From the NCBI RefSeq assembly GCF_000183725.1, contig NC_014762.1, positions 2,356,001 through 2,420,000 on the forward strand: a stretch of 64,000 bases of DNA, read 5' to 3'. The stretch's first letter is position 1. Every line of letters starts with the position of its first letter. The stretch is from Sulfuricurvum kujiense DSM 16994. Lineage in GTDB: Bacteria; Campylobacterota; Campylobacteria; Campylobacterales; Sulfurimonadaceae. Both the position numbers and the translations under genes were made by a program. The notes under the pieces were generated by a model, which worked only from the letters and a program-made list of their open reading frames with translations, made no database searches and was not told the origin of the DNA. Below are positions 1 through 8,792 of the stretch, in pieces.

Positions 1-168
1 AACAACGAAGTCACCACAGTCGATATTTGGTGTAAAATAAGGTTTATCTTTACCGCGAAGACGAGTAGCAACATCAGTCATGATACGACCGAATGTTTTC
101 CCTTCCGCATCGATCAAAACCCATTTACGCTCGATTTGCTCAGGTGAAGCAATTTTAGTAAATTTCAT
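1..168 (-). CDS. rplM: Ribosomal protein L13, N-terminal part (cut by window edge)
   Basis: The 56 visible codons read [16 protein letters not shown] and continue with a [10 protein letters not shown] segment and an [19 protein letters not shown] segment, which is the N-terminal pattern of bacterial L13, a large-subunit protein that binds 23S rRNA early in assembly. Start is ATG with a strong AGGAG ribosome site 5-6 bases upstream. A TACAAT -10 box lies 40 bases further up. The rest of the gene (and normally rpsI) lies left of the window. Confidence 0.93.
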   Translation of the reverse strand, partial: MKFTKIASPEQIERKWVLIDAEGKTFGRIMTDVATRLRGKDKPYFTPNIDCGDFVV

Positions 169-207
169 CTTGAGTCTCCTTTTAAAGTCTCTATAAATAG
201 TGGCGAA

Positions 208-213
208 ATTGTA
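208..213 (-). promoter_or_regulatory. -10 box of rplM
   Basis: TACAAT on the minus strand, 40 bases before the rplM start codon, in the 81-base gap between addA and rplM. No -35 box is evident, which is usual for sigma-70 promoters in this phylum. Prediction by eye only. Confidence 0.45.
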
Positions 214-249
214 CCCTTATAAACTTATAATCTGCTGAAATTAAGTTTT

Positions 250-2952
250 TTATAAGCACTTTATCCATTCAACCCTATCCTCCAGGAGATAGCACAGATA
301 CCCTTGCGCATCCCGGCCGGTTGAAGAGCGTATCGCCTCACGGTAGCGCGCAATCTGATCTTGGTGTTTTTCGTCCTCTTCGCGGCCGCTTTTATAATCG
401 ATGATCACCCATCCGTTTTCCTGCTCGACGAGCAAATCGATTACACCGAGATTCCCTTTATGGCGAATCATCTGTTCTTTGTACCGGACCCCTTGCGTCA
501 GGTGTTTAAAGACCTCATCCTCTATTAGACGGCTGACTCTTTTTTCAATCTCTTCCATCGCTCCCGCATGAAGCGTAGCCCCGTAGCGGTTTCGGGACGA
601 TTCGAGCGCACTTTTCATCGACGAAGAATCAAAATCGCCCATCATCTCCAGCGTATAATGCAAGGCTAAGCCGAACTGCACTGCCGCATAATCATGTGTG
701 GCTTCTTTGTGCGACCGGACACTCTCTTCCTGCCGACCGAATTCGAGCGCTTTGAAATTGGGGGCTTTAGGCACTATAGTCGATTCCGTATGACAGGATT
801 TAATCTCCAATACCCCTCGAGCGGACGGAGTGAGTTCGAGCGGATCAAACCATGAGCTTTTGGTTTTTGCAATAACGCTCAGCGACAAAGCGGCTCGGGT
901 CAGCGCGACATACAGCGCATTGAGCTGATCTTCATCGGATGCCCTCTTCTCCGCTTCTAACGCTTTGGCATACATCGGATCGAGTGCTTCGCGCCCTTTG
1001 ATCCGGTAATGCATCCCCTGAAGCTGCGCCCCTTCGTATTCGTAGACGATCGCATCGCTGCGGCTGCGAGGCGTTCCGAGCCGATCAAGGACGATAACAT
1101 GTTCAAACTCCAGCCCTTTGGATTTATGTACCGTCATGATCCGTATCCCTTTAAGATCGCTTTGGGGAGAAGAGGCTTCCAAGCGGTCTATCTCAAAAAC
1201 CACCTCTTCGATATCGCGATAGCTTCTCAGTGCTTCGATAAACAGCAAGGCACTTTTATCGGCAATCCGATATCGTCTGATGAAATCAATCGCGGTCGTG
1301 ACCGTCTCATGTACGTTTGGACGTTCAATCTCAACACTCTCAATTCCCAGCAAAGCGGCACAATTAGAACGGTAAATCGATTCTCCGAAATAACAGTAAC
1401 GAAGATACTCGATAAGTGCGCGGACGCTTCGCTGCGAGATAAGAAGCGCCGTCGTCTCGGTTACGACGTCATATCCCCGTTCGCTCAAGACTTCTTCTAC
1501 CGCACTTCCGTCTTTGTTGGTTGCCGTCAATATAGCGATCTCTTCGGGTGCGGCCCCTACGCCGATCAACAAGGCGACCCTTTCGCTCAGCGTTTCGAGA
1601 AGCTCGTCACTGCTTAGAACTTCGACAAATCCACCCGAAAGGGTTTGGGGACTCTGCTGTGGAATGTACCCTTTGATTTTCCCCTCAAACGCCCCGTTCA
1701 CAAAATCGACGATCTCACTGCGGGAGCGGTAGTTGACTCTAAGCGGCTCCACACGGACATCGAACAGCTCGGCAACCTGATGAAAAAGGGCACTTACCCC
1801 GCCGCGAAAGCGGTAAATCGATTGTTTTACGTCCCCGACGAAAAAGAAGCTCCCCCCTTCGTTTACACCGATGCCGGAACGGATCTCTTCGATGAGCGGT
1901 CGTAGAATATCAAACTGGATAACGCTGGTGTCTTGAAACTCATCAAGAAGTAGATGTTTCAGACGCGAATCAAGACGAAAATAGAGAAATTCGCTCTCCA
2001 GTTTCTCCCGAAGCAGGGTATGCACATTGAGGGTAATGTCGTCGAAACTCAGTTCATTGCTCTGAACCGCCATATTTTGGCGGCTTTTGATGTAAAGCTT
2101 TAAAATCGAAAACAGCTCTTTAAAATAGAGTACTTCGCGACGGCGCATCTGCTGTGCGATGGCGCTTTGCATTTCGTGAAGCAATTCATCCATCCGAGGT
2201 TCATAACTCTTTTTAAAATCCCAATACTCCAGAGTCGGTTTTTGCAGCCAAGATTTTCCTAAAAGGTCCTCGTAACTCTCGATTTGCATCGTTTTTCGGG
2301 CACGGTCACTGAGCGGCTTCGAGAGGACAAGAGTTGAAAGTTCTTGCGCAATCCCCATACTCTGTTCTGTGGTATCGTCTGGGACACTGAGCGTGCTGTA
2401 TGCATCAAGGTTCAACTCTTTATATTTAGAATAAAGAGAAGAGAGAAGAGAGAACAAGTCGCTCAGGCGCTTATCGCTGAGCAGTGAGAGGTGAACCAAC
2501 GCCTTCTCGGAATGCGACACTTCCACCTCATTTAAAAACCGCTCCAAAAGCGCCGTTTCATGCTGATTCTGTATCGTTTTAAACGTCGGCATCAATCCGG
2601 CATTGAGGGCAAATTTGCGTAAAATTCGCCCGAAAAACTTATCAATAGTCGATATCTGGATATCGGAACGTAAAAATCTGGCCAACACTTTGGGGCGCTC
2701 TTCTAGAATCTTCGCTTCATCGATCCCGCTCAAACGTGCGATCTGAGAAAGTTCGCTCCGCTTCGGCAGTTCTTCGAGTGTCAAAATTATCCGCTCCAGC
2801 ATCTCATTCGCCGCTTTATTCGTAAAGGTCAACGCAATGATGGATGAGGGATTTTCCCCCATAAACAGCAGACTCAAATAACGGACGACCAGGTTGAAGG
2901 TTTTGCCGCTTCCCGCACTCGCTTCATACGCTAAAAACGGTTCAAACTCCAC
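250..2952 (-). CDS. addA: AddA/RecB-like helicase-nuclease
   Basis: 900 residues. The N-terminus has a UvrD/RecB-type Walker A (ASAGSGKT, about residues 12-19) followed by a TFTNKAANEM motif. LLLDEFQDTS is the Walker B region, GDVKQSIYRFRGG is motif III, and IMTVHKSKGLEFEHVIV is motif V/VI. The C-terminal PD-(D/E)XK nuclease is seen as GVIDLLVEQ followed by IIDYKSGRE. The protein would act with AddB on double-strand breaks: unwinding, end resection and RecA loading. Start is GTG preceded by a near-perfect GGGAGGTG site. The gene overlaps the end of addB by 11 bases, so the two are translationally coupled. Confidence 0.93.
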   Translation of the reverse strand: MEFEPFLAYEASAGSGKTFNLVVRYLSLLFMGENPSSIIALTFTNKAANEMLERIILTLEELPKRSELSQIARLSGIDEAKILEERPKVLARFLRSDIQISTIDKFFGRILRKFALNAGLMPTFKTIQNQHETALLERFLNEVEVSHSEKALVHLSLLSDKRLSDLFSLLSSLYSKYKELNLDAYSTLSVPDDTTEQSMGIAQELSTLVLSKPLSDRARKTMQIESYEDLLGKSWLQKPTLEYWDFKKSYEPRMDELLHEMQSAIAQQMRRREVLYFKELFSILKLYIKSRQNMAVQSNELSFDDITLNVHTLLREKLESEFLYFRLDSRLKHLLLDEFQDTSVIQFDILRPLIEEIRSGIGVNEGGSFFFVGDVKQSIYRFRGGVSALFHQVAELFDVRVEPLRVNYRSRSEIVDFVNGAFEGKIKGYIPQQSPQTLSGGFVEVLSSDELLETLSERVALLIGVGAAPEEIAILTATNKDGSAVEEVLSERGYDVVTETTALLISQRSVRALIEYLRYCYFGESIYRSNCAALLGIESVEIERPNVHETVTTAIDFIRRYRIADKSALLFIEALRSYRDIEEVVFEIDRLEASSPQSDLKGIRIMTVHKSKGLEFEHVIVLDRLGTPRSRSDAIVYEYEGAQLQGMHYRIKGREALDPMYAKALEAEKRASDEDQLNALYVALTRAALSLSVIAKTKSSWFDPLELTPSARGVLEIKSCHTESTIVPKAPNFKALEFGRQEESVRSHKEATHDYAAVQFGLALHYTLEMMGDFDSSSMKSALESSRNRYGATLHAGAMEEIEKRVSRLIEDEVFKHLTQGVRYKEQMIRHKGNLGVIDLLVEQENGWVIIDYKSGREEDEKHQDQIARYREAIRSSTGRDAQGYLCYLLEDRVEWIKCL

Positions 2953-5284
2953 GCATCACCTCCCGGTGACAGAGATAGACGTAGGGACAAAGACGGCATC
3001 GGCTCAAATCCTCGCACATTTCCCACTCCCATGTTTTTTTCGAAGCCATCTCGGAGAGAATCTCCCGCAACTTTTCTGTCTTCGCTTCCAAAAACTGCTC
3101 TACCTTCAGCTCTCCCTTATTCAAATCGTAATAGCCGCATCGCGCCACATCACCAAATTCTCCTGCAAGCAGGGCATAAACACTGAGCTGATAATCGACA
3201 TCGCTCTCTTTGGGTTCTTTATCGGTGTCGGGAAATTTACCGCTTTTATAGTCGATCACTTCGAACCGCCCCACCACTTCATCGATCCGGTCTATCCGCC
3301 CGCTTAACGTAATCCCCTCCACGACCGCTCTAGCCTCTTTTTCGGTATACAAAACCTTTGCACCCGAGGCAAACCGAGCCGCTTCCTGCTCATAAAAAGG
3401 GTCCAGTTTATCAAGCCACAGCCGCTTCATATGGCGTTCCAGCGGATCGTCTGCAGCGGTATTTTCCCATTGGTTCCGAAGCGCTTCTTTTATTTTAACG
3501 GCTGAGGAATACTCCGCAGCATCTATAAAGAGTTTTTCCAATGCACTGTGAAGCGCGTTTCCGATATCCCTCTCCTGTGACAGATCCCGCGGCAGTTCGT
3601 GGTCGCGGATATGCTCTATATAGCGGTAATAGAACTGCCGTTTACAGCTCAGGAACGATTTGATACCGCTTGCTGAGAGGGGGTGGGCGGTAAAATCGTA
3701 TTCGCACTCAAAACTCTTGACCTGACGGACATTAAAAGCAGGGGGAGGAAACAATACCTCTTCATAACGGTATGCAGCCGGGATACTTTTGATCCCCAGC
3801 TGCAGTAAAAAACGCGAAGGGACCGATTCAGCATTTTGGACACATCCGATAGCGACCCTTTTCGCCCGGTTAAAAAGGATGGAGTAGTAATGTTTTTGGA
3901 GCGATTCACGATCATGCGCGCTCGGTAGCCCGGCATACTCACGGGTTTTTGTATTCAAAAAGAGATCTTTTTCACTCTTATGCGGGACATACCCCTCATT
4001 AAAATCGACGATCACTACCCCCTCAAATGCAACACCGCGTGTCTCCAACAGCCCCATAACGGTGATTTTCCCGCCCCGGACATCATCAATGCTCTTTTGT
4101 CGAAGACGGTTCATAAAGATTTTAAAAACGGCACGAAAATCCATCACCTCCAGCGCATGGGAAAGGTGACCGAACCGGTGAAGTTCATCACGTATGACCT
4201 CAAGTGAGGATTCATCTCCCCCTTCCCATAGCATCATCATCTCTTCGAGTTGCGAAAACTGAAATTTTTTCGAATAATGGGCTTTGAACCACTCAATCGT
4301 CTCACTTTTGATATTGCGGACCCGTTCACGGTTCACGACATTCATTTCATCCAAAAATAAAGTAATGCTTTCCCATTCCCTGTAGATGTTACTCTTGCTA
4401 AAGGGCTCTCCCATCGCAAAGTTGAAATTCCCCTCGGTATCGAACTCCCTGAGCATTGCCGCCGCATCTTCATCGGGGAGTACCACCGCAATTTTCTCGG
4501 GTGCAATCCCCTCTTCCACAAACCCCTCTACACTCGCTTTGATAAATCCGATCTGCGATAAACGCGTATGAAATACTTCGCATTCAACCGAGCGATTGAT
4601 ACAAAGCGGTTTTTTTTCAATAATAGTTATAGTGCTTAGCGACAGGCGGTACTCCATCCCCTCAGCCAGTTCAAAACCCATCTCTTCCAAACGAGTCGTC
4701 ATTTTTCGGTTGTATGCGGTTGTGTTGTAGTGGAGGATCAACTCCAGATGCTTTGCACACTCTTGAAGCAATACGATTTCATATCGGCTTAAATACCCTT
4801 CAACGACAATCATAATCGACTCATAATTTCGTAAAAAATCACGTTGAATCGTTGTATGCTCCGAGGTATAGATCCGATCAGCCCATCCCTCGCGCTTACA
4901 TATTTCGCCATAGCGTTCACGCAGCCGCTTAAGGATCGCAATGTGCTCTTCATACTCTCCGTAGACATCGACCGACTGAAGCGTTGTAAGCGATACCTGT
5001 TCGGAGGAGAGCTCTTCAAAAAATCGGAACAGATACTCAGAATTCTGGATAAAACTGAAAAAATTACGTTCGATATTGAGCGCGGCAAACCCTGAAAAAT
5101 CGGATGCCTCGTGCATCGCTAAAAGGCGCAGATCCTCGTCCGGAACGATTTTTCCCTCCGCCACATAGGCACGGGAGAGAAACTCCCCCATCGTCATCAT
5201 TGCGGGGAGAAAGCTCTCTGTAGACTCTGCAACCGCTTCACGAACGCACCGAGCGGTAGGATAAACAATACATTGTCGATTCAT
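2942..5284 (-). CDS. addB: AddB-like nuclease subunit with Fe-S motif
   Basis: 780 residues, partner of the adjacent AddA. The C-terminal third holds the RecB-family nuclease: HPLSASGIKSFLSCKRQFYYRY, then a GRIDRID segment and VIDYKSGK with catalytic Asp/Lys. One cysteine (FLSCKRQ) precedes the nuclease core and three follow it in CRLCPYVYLC, matching the C...C-x2-C-x5-C arrangement that binds a 4Fe-4S cluster in known AddB proteins. The N-terminal region resembles an inactivated helicase; no Walker A was found. Start ATG with AGGAA about 8 bases upstream. The protein is shorter than Firmicutes AddB (about 1150 residues) but usual for Campylobacterota. Confidence 0.88.
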   Translation of the reverse strand: MNRQCIVYPTARCVREAVAESTESFLPAMMTMGEFLSRAYVAEGKIVPDEDLRLLAMHEASDFSGFAALNIERNFFSFIQNSEYLFRFFEELSSEQVSLTTLQSVDVYGEYEEHIAILKRLRERYGEICKREGWADRIYTSEHTTIQRDFLRNYESIMIVVEGYLSRYEIVLLQECAKHLELILHYNTTAYNRKMTTRLEEMGFELAEGMEYRLSLSTITIIEKKPLCINRSVECEVFHTRLSQIGFIKASVEGFVEEGIAPEKIAVVLPDEDAAAMLREFDTEGNFNFAMGEPFSKSNIYREWESITLFLDEMNVVNRERVRNIKSETIEWFKAHYSKKFQFSQLEEMMMLWEGGDESSLEVIRDELHRFGHLSHALEVMDFRAVFKIFMNRLRQKSIDDVRGGKITVMGLLETRGVAFEGVVIVDFNEGYVPHKSEKDLFLNTKTREYAGLPSAHDRESLQKHYYSILFNRAKRVAIGCVQNAESVPSRFLLQLGIKSIPAAYRYEEVLFPPPAFNVRQVKSFECEYDFTAHPLSASGIKSFLSCKRQFYYRYIEHIRDHELPRDLSQERDIGNALHSALEKLFIDAAEYSSAVKIKEALRNQWENTAADDPLERHMKRLWLDKLDPFYEQEAARFASGAKVLYTEKEARAVVEGITLSGRIDRIDEVVGRFEVIDYKSGKFPDTDKEPKESDVDYQLSVYALLAGEFGDVARCGYYDLNKGELKVEQFLEAKTEKLREILSEMASKKTWEWEMCEDLSRCRLCPYVYLCHREVMRGV

Positions 5285-5359
5285 TCAGGGAATTCCTATA
5301 TTCTGGCTATTGCATAGATGGATAACAGATAATAAATAATGTGGACATATTGTAGTAGA

Positions 5360-5377
5360 TTTCCCCTAAAGGGGAAA
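5360..5377 (-). terminator. Candidate terminator after the cco accessory genes
   Basis: Seven-base-pair stem TTTCCCC / GGGGAAA with a four-base loop, placed 12 bases past the stop of the FixH-like gene, in the 105-base gap before addB. No long T-tract follows, so termination may be weak. Confidence 0.4.
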
Positions 5378-5389
5378 GAGGACGAGTGA

Positions 5390-5896
5390 TTAAAACTCAG
5401 ACGTAATGGTATTGCGGGTATCGGCTTTGATGTTATAGTAGCGTTGATCCGCTCCTACAGCCACTTTTGCCAAAATATCCCAGCGTCCCTGTTTCGGAAG
5501 ATCCACCGCATTAAAGGTGTATTGCCCTTCATTGATGATAGGGTTTGACAAATTAATATCAAGTTTGGTCGTATCCGGCCGTGTTAAAACCGCTTCGATT
5601 TTAGCATCATTAATCGCGTTGCCCTCTTTATCGGTTACTTTATAGACGATTACCGTCCCTTTTTCACTGATTTGAGGAGTTACAAAAGCAACAGAATACT
5701 TTTTATCAAAGGCTATTTTAGCGTTGATAATCTCATTGGCGTCATTATCATATGAATGATATCCCTGCATACCGTAATCGGACATCTCTACAGGATTATT
5801 CATAGCCATCTTAATGGTAACAACGCCAAACATAATGACAATTACAGTTGATACGGCAATTATAATCGGCCATTTTGTACCTGGATTTTTAAACAT
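5390..5896 (-). CDS. FixH-family membrane protein
   Basis: 168 residues. One N-terminal membrane segment (WPIIIAVSTVIVIMFGVVTIKMA), then a periplasmic beta-rich domain with the FixH pattern (conserved DYY-like region MSDYGMQGYHSYD; NPIINEGQYTFNAVDLPKQGRWDI). FixH proteins accompany cbb3 oxidase genes and are thought to help copper handling or oxidase maturation. I chose the second of two in-frame ATGs because AAGG sits directly against the first but six bases from the second. It overlaps the end of the TPM-like gene. Last gene of the cco operon. Confidence 0.75.
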   Translation of the reverse strand: MFKNPGTKWPIIIAVSTVIVIMFGVVTIKMAMNNPVEMSDYGMQGYHSYDNDANEIINAKIAFDKKYSVAFVTPQISEKGTVIVYKVTDKEGNAINDAKIEAVLTRPDTTKLDINLSNPIINEGQYTFNAVDLPKQGRWDILAKVAVGADQRYYNIKADTRNTITSEF

Positions 5897-6593
5897 TATC
5901 ATCCTTGTTGCGACGACGGAAAAATCGCCCGTATACGTATCGTGAAATACCGTAAAGAATAATACCGTAAAAAACTAACCGAAGGATATCGATAAAATTT
6001 TTGCTGCCGTTTCCTGCAGACGAGCTAAGGGTAACCCCGTGAGCTGCCGCAATCTGATCCGCCGTATCGCTGTACCCGTTGAACATCGCTACCGAATACT
6101 TTTGAACCGTTTCCCCCCCTTTTGTCTTTTCTGCCAAAATGGGGAGAATCGTTCCGCCGCGATTAGTGATAAGTTCTTTCGCTTCATCGTAGTTTCGGGC
6201 AAACATTATTGCACTGACAACCGATCCGATAAACGTTGCGTTCGGACTTAAAATCTGCGATTTGTTAAAATGCTCATATAAAGAGACGGGACGGGCCAAT
6301 ATGTCAATCTGCTGTTTTAGTTCTACAAACGTCATAATAACCGATGGTTCGCCTACTTCCGATACCAACTGTTTTTCAAAATCGGCAACACTTTGGTTTT
6401 CATCCAAATCACGCACCATTACCAAATAGAGTGAAACACCTGTTTTGGCTTTTAGTTCAGCACCGATTGAATTTATCTGTTCCGCAAAGTTCGGGTTGTT
6501 AACAACATCATCTTTATATAAATATTCCGCATGGAGAGAGAATGTCAAAGAGAATAAGAAGGTGAGGGCCGCTAGCCCTCGCGAGAGTAACAA
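5889..6593 (-). CDS. TPM-like membrane-anchored protein of the cco operon
   Basis: 234 residues. N-terminal signal sequence (FLFSLTFSLHA), a periplasmic domain starting KDDVVNNPNFAEQINSIGAELKAKTGVSLYLVMVRDL that resembles the TPM/PsbP-like fold (search of helix then SLYLVMV strand), one C-terminal membrane helix (IDILRLVFYGIILYGISRYVYG) and a basic cytoplasmic tail RFFRRRNKDD. Start is TTG with AAGGG about 7 bases upstream; no ATG or GTG suits better. A TPM-like protein in this position is known in related genomes but its role in cbb3 assembly is not established. It starts 9 bases after the 33-residue peptide gene. Confidence 0.65.
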   Translation of the reverse strand: MLLSRGLAALTFLFSLTFSLHAEYLYKDDVVNNPNFAEQINSIGAELKAKTGVSLYLVMVRDLDENQSVADFEKQLVSEVGEPSVIMTFVELKQQIDILARPVSLYEHFNKSQILSPNATFIGSVVSAIMFARNYDEAKELITNRGGTILPILAEKTKGGETVQKYSVAMFNGYSDTADQIAAAHGVTLSSSAGNGSKNFIDILRLVFYGIILYGISRYVYGRFFRRRNKDDNV

Positions 6594-6602
6594 AAGCTAC
6601 CC

Positions 6603-6704
6603 TTAACCGATGAAAAGGTGGTTCGGTGTTACAACTGCCCACAAAGTGATAGCCGCACCAATCACCAATGTGATTGTAATGAGTTTATCCATGATACTTG
6701 CCAT
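6603..6704 (-). CDS. 33-residue membrane peptide in the cco operon
   Basis: A short ORF that fits exactly between the DUF4006-type gene and the TPM-like gene. It reads MASIMDKLITITLVIGAA and continues ITLWAVVTPNHLFIG before TAA. An AAGGGG ribosome site lies 6-7 bases upstream. One hydrophobic segment (about residues 7-26) predicts a single-span membrane peptide. It leaves only 10 bases to the upstream gene and 9 to the downstream one, the same tight packing as the rest of the operon. I do not recognise a family. By size and position it could be a small oxidase subunit or assembly peptide; that is inference. Confidence 0.7.
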   Translation of the reverse strand: MASIMDKLITITLVIGAAITLWAVVTPNHLFIG

Positions 6705-6714
6705 ATTAAACCCC

Positions 6715-6921
6715 TTATTTAACATCAACACGATGCGCAGCATTTTCGGTGCTGATCATTTTGATGTCTTTTTCATTTTCGACTTGGTAGAAATTAGTCG
6801 CACTACCTTGTTGAACACCCAATCCCCACACGGTTAAACCCGCGAGGATAGAGAGAAGCAACACGGTTGCGATCAACATACCGGTGATACCGTCCAATGC
6901 AAAAATACTACGATTTTCCAT
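6715..6921 (-). CDS. DUF4006-type small membrane protein
   Basis: 68 residues, starting MENRSIFALDGITGMLIATV, with one membrane helix (about residues 13-35) and a polar C-terminal tail. It matches what I recall of DUF4006, a family largely limited to Campylobacterota and found just after ccoP. AAGGAG ribosome site 9 bases before the ATG. It sits 11 bases after ccoP. Probably a small accessory or structural part of the cbb3 oxidase; its function is not known. Confidence 0.65.
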   Translation of the reverse strand: MENRSIFALDGITGMLIATVLLLSILAGLTVWGLGVQQGSATNFYQVENEKDIKMISTENAAHRVDVK

Positions 6922-6932
6922 TATGACTCTCC

Positions 6933-7862
6933 TTATTTGCTAAGGCCGGTGACATAAGCACCAAGCGCTTTTACCTGAACTTCAGTCAAGTTATTGAATG
7001 CCGGCATTTGACCGATCGCACCTTTTTTACCGTGTTTCATTACATTCGCAATAAGCGTAGGATTGAACTCAACGATACTCGGAGCAACCATATCGGTACC
7101 TTTACCGTCAGCAGCATGACAAGCAGCACATGTTCCGGCAAATACGTCAGCACCTTCTGTCCCCTTCATTCCGCCGGCAACATACTTAGATACCGCATCA
7201 ATTTCAGCATCAGTGATCAATGCACCGGTGTTAGCGTTCATGAGACCGTTACGATCCGGCATCGGCATTTCCATACCGAGAAGCTGGTTATTTGAGCCGT
7301 TTTGAATTACATGTTTGATTGATTTCTCATCCAAACGGTGATTCAAGTTAGCTGCTTTACCGTCAATACCGTCCGCTTGAAGCCCGTGACACGGAGCACA
7401 TTGAACGATAAATACGGATTGCCCCATCTCATTAAGAGCAGTGTCATCCATATTAGCGTATTGCGCTTCAAATTTAGCATCGTGCGCAGCAACTTCTTCA
7501 TTATATTCACCGATTTGTGAATACGCGTTTACAGGATATCCCGCAAGGAAATACCAGATTGCCCAAATATTCAAACCGAGGAAAATAACCGCCCATCCGA
7601 AAGGAAGCTCGTTTTTATATTCCCCGATTCCATCCCAGTTTTCATCCGCAAGTTTACCGCTTGCTTTGTCAAATTGCATTTGTCGAACATATTTGGTAAC
7701 TACAAATGCCGTAACGATGACTAGAACAACCGCACCGAGAACGGCGAGTTTATTAACCCAGTCACCTTCACCACCCATACCGCCGGCACCACCGACAGCA
7801 ACGTAAGTGAAGCCAAGCATTGCAATTACAACTATGATAGCAGCAAGTACTGTCTTATTCAT
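6933..7862 (-). CDS. ccoP: cbb3 oxidase subunit III, di-haem cytochrome c (CcoP)
   Basis: 309 residues. Two N-terminal membrane segments (residues about 4-24 and 37-56), then a third hydrophobic segment (LPFGWAVIFLGLNIWAIWYFLAGYP), a conserved CcoP feature. Two class I cytochrome c domains follow with haem-binding CAPCH (near residue 155) and CAACH (near residue 245). Methionines in MPMPDR and QMPAF are candidate sixth ligands. CcoP passes electrons from the bc1 complex or soluble cytochrome c to CcoO/CcoN. 10 bases after ccoQ, with a GGAGG site. Confidence 0.95.
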   Translation of the reverse strand: MNKTVLAAIIVVIAMLGFTYVAVGGAGGMGGEGDWVNKLAVLGAVVLVIVTAFVVTKYVRQMQFDKASGKLADENWDGIGEYKNELPFGWAVIFLGLNIWAIWYFLAGYPVNAYSQIGEYNEEVAAHDAKFEAQYANMDDTALNEMGQSVFIVQCAPCHGLQADGIDGKAANLNHRLDEKSIKHVIQNGSNNQLLGMEMPMPDRNGLMNANTGALITDAEIDAVSKYVAGGMKGTEGADVFAGTCAACHAADGKGTDMVAPSIVEFNPTLIANVMKHGKKGAIGQMPAFNNLTEVQVKALGAYVTGLSK

Positions 7863-7871
7863 TTATGCCTC

Positions 7872-8075
7872 CTACTTTATCTCATCGTTTTTCGAGATCT
7901 CTTCGACCGGTTGATCGGTGATCTCGTCATTCAGCGCGATATTGCCGTACTTTTCATAATCGCGTGTCCCCTTTTTCTGTGCACTGTAGAGGTGATAAAT
8001 GTACGAGTACAATACCACCACCAAAAATGCCGTAAACCCGAAGTAAGCATACGCTTGAAGAGTACCAATATCCAC
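7872..8075 (-). CDS. ccoQ: cbb3 oxidase small subunit (CcoQ)
   Basis: 67 residues with one membrane helix (YFGFTAFLVVVLYSYIYHLY) followed by a charged tail, as in CcoQ/FixQ, which stabilises the CcoP association. Recognised mainly from size, topology and position between ccoO and ccoP. It is 10 bases after ccoO. Confidence 0.88.
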   Translation of the reverse strand: MDIGTLQAYAYFGFTAFLVVVLYSYIYHLYSAQKKGTRDYEKYGNIALNDEITDQPVEEISKNDEIK

Positions 8076-8085
8076 GCTAATTTCC

Positions 8086-8778
8086 TTATTTCAAGCTGTT
8101 AAGATACGCGATCAACGCTACGATTTCAGGGATTTGACCCGCTGCAACCGCATCTTTAACTTCTTGGTCCTTCATGTCTGCCGCAACAACTTTTGCCTCT
8201 TCAAGAGCCGAAGTTTTTGCTTCATCCAATGTTGCTGCCAAAGCAACGGTCGTTTTTGAACCGTCAGCCATTGGAATTTCTGCATTGTATGGAACTGCAA
8301 ATACTTTATTAACCGTTACTTGTTCTGCATACGCCGTATCGATATCAGCAGTATTTTTGAACATCCATGGGTAAGCCGGCATAATTGAGCCTGGAACAAC
8401 CGCTGCAGGATCTTTCATGTGGTTTTCATGCCAGTCAGTCGTACGGTAGTTACCTACACGCATCAAATCCGGACCGGTACGTTTTGAGCCCCAAAGGAAT
8501 GGACGGTCATACGCATATTCGCCGCTCAAGCTGTAGTGACCGTAGCGGTCAGTTTCAGATTTAAACGGACGAATCAATTGTGAGTGACATGCATTACAGC
8601 TGTTTTTGATGTAAACATGGCGACCTGCAAGTTCCAACGTCGTGTAAGGCTTAGTCCCTACAACCGGTTGAGACGCTTGCGCGAAGTTTGGCAAAATCTC
8701 GATAAGACCTGCAAACGCGATTGTTACGAACACCGCTACCGCGAAAAAGAACGGGTGTTTTTCTAACCAGTGAAACAT
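8086..8778 (-). CDS. ccoO: cbb3 oxidase subunit II, mono-haem cytochrome c (CcoO)
   Basis: 230 residues. N-terminal membrane anchor (HPFFFAVAVFVTIAFAGLIEILP), then a periplasmic cytochrome c domain with haem site CNACHSQ near residue 60, the typical GRHVYIKNSCNACHSQ context and a PGSIMPAYPWMF segment supplying the axial Met. CcoO relays electrons to the CcoN active site. It starts 14 bases after ccoN. Confidence 0.95.
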   Translation of the reverse strand: MFHWLEKHPFFFAVAVFVTIAFAGLIEILPNFAQASQPVVGTKPYTTLELAGRHVYIKNSCNACHSQLIRPFKSETDRYGHYSLSGEYAYDRPFLWGSKRTGPDLMRVGNYRTTDWHENHMKDPAAVVPGSIMPAYPWMFKNTADIDTAYAEQVTVNKVFAVPYNAEIPMADGSKTTVALAATLDEAKTSALEEAKVVAADMKDQEVKDAVAAGQIPEIVALIAYLNSLK

Positions 8779-8792
8779 TTTTCCCCTCCTTA

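Noticed and set aside
1009-1617. Plus-strand ORF of 202 codons
   Set aside because: Lies antisense inside addA, has no ribosome site or recognisable motif; addA is clearly the real gene.
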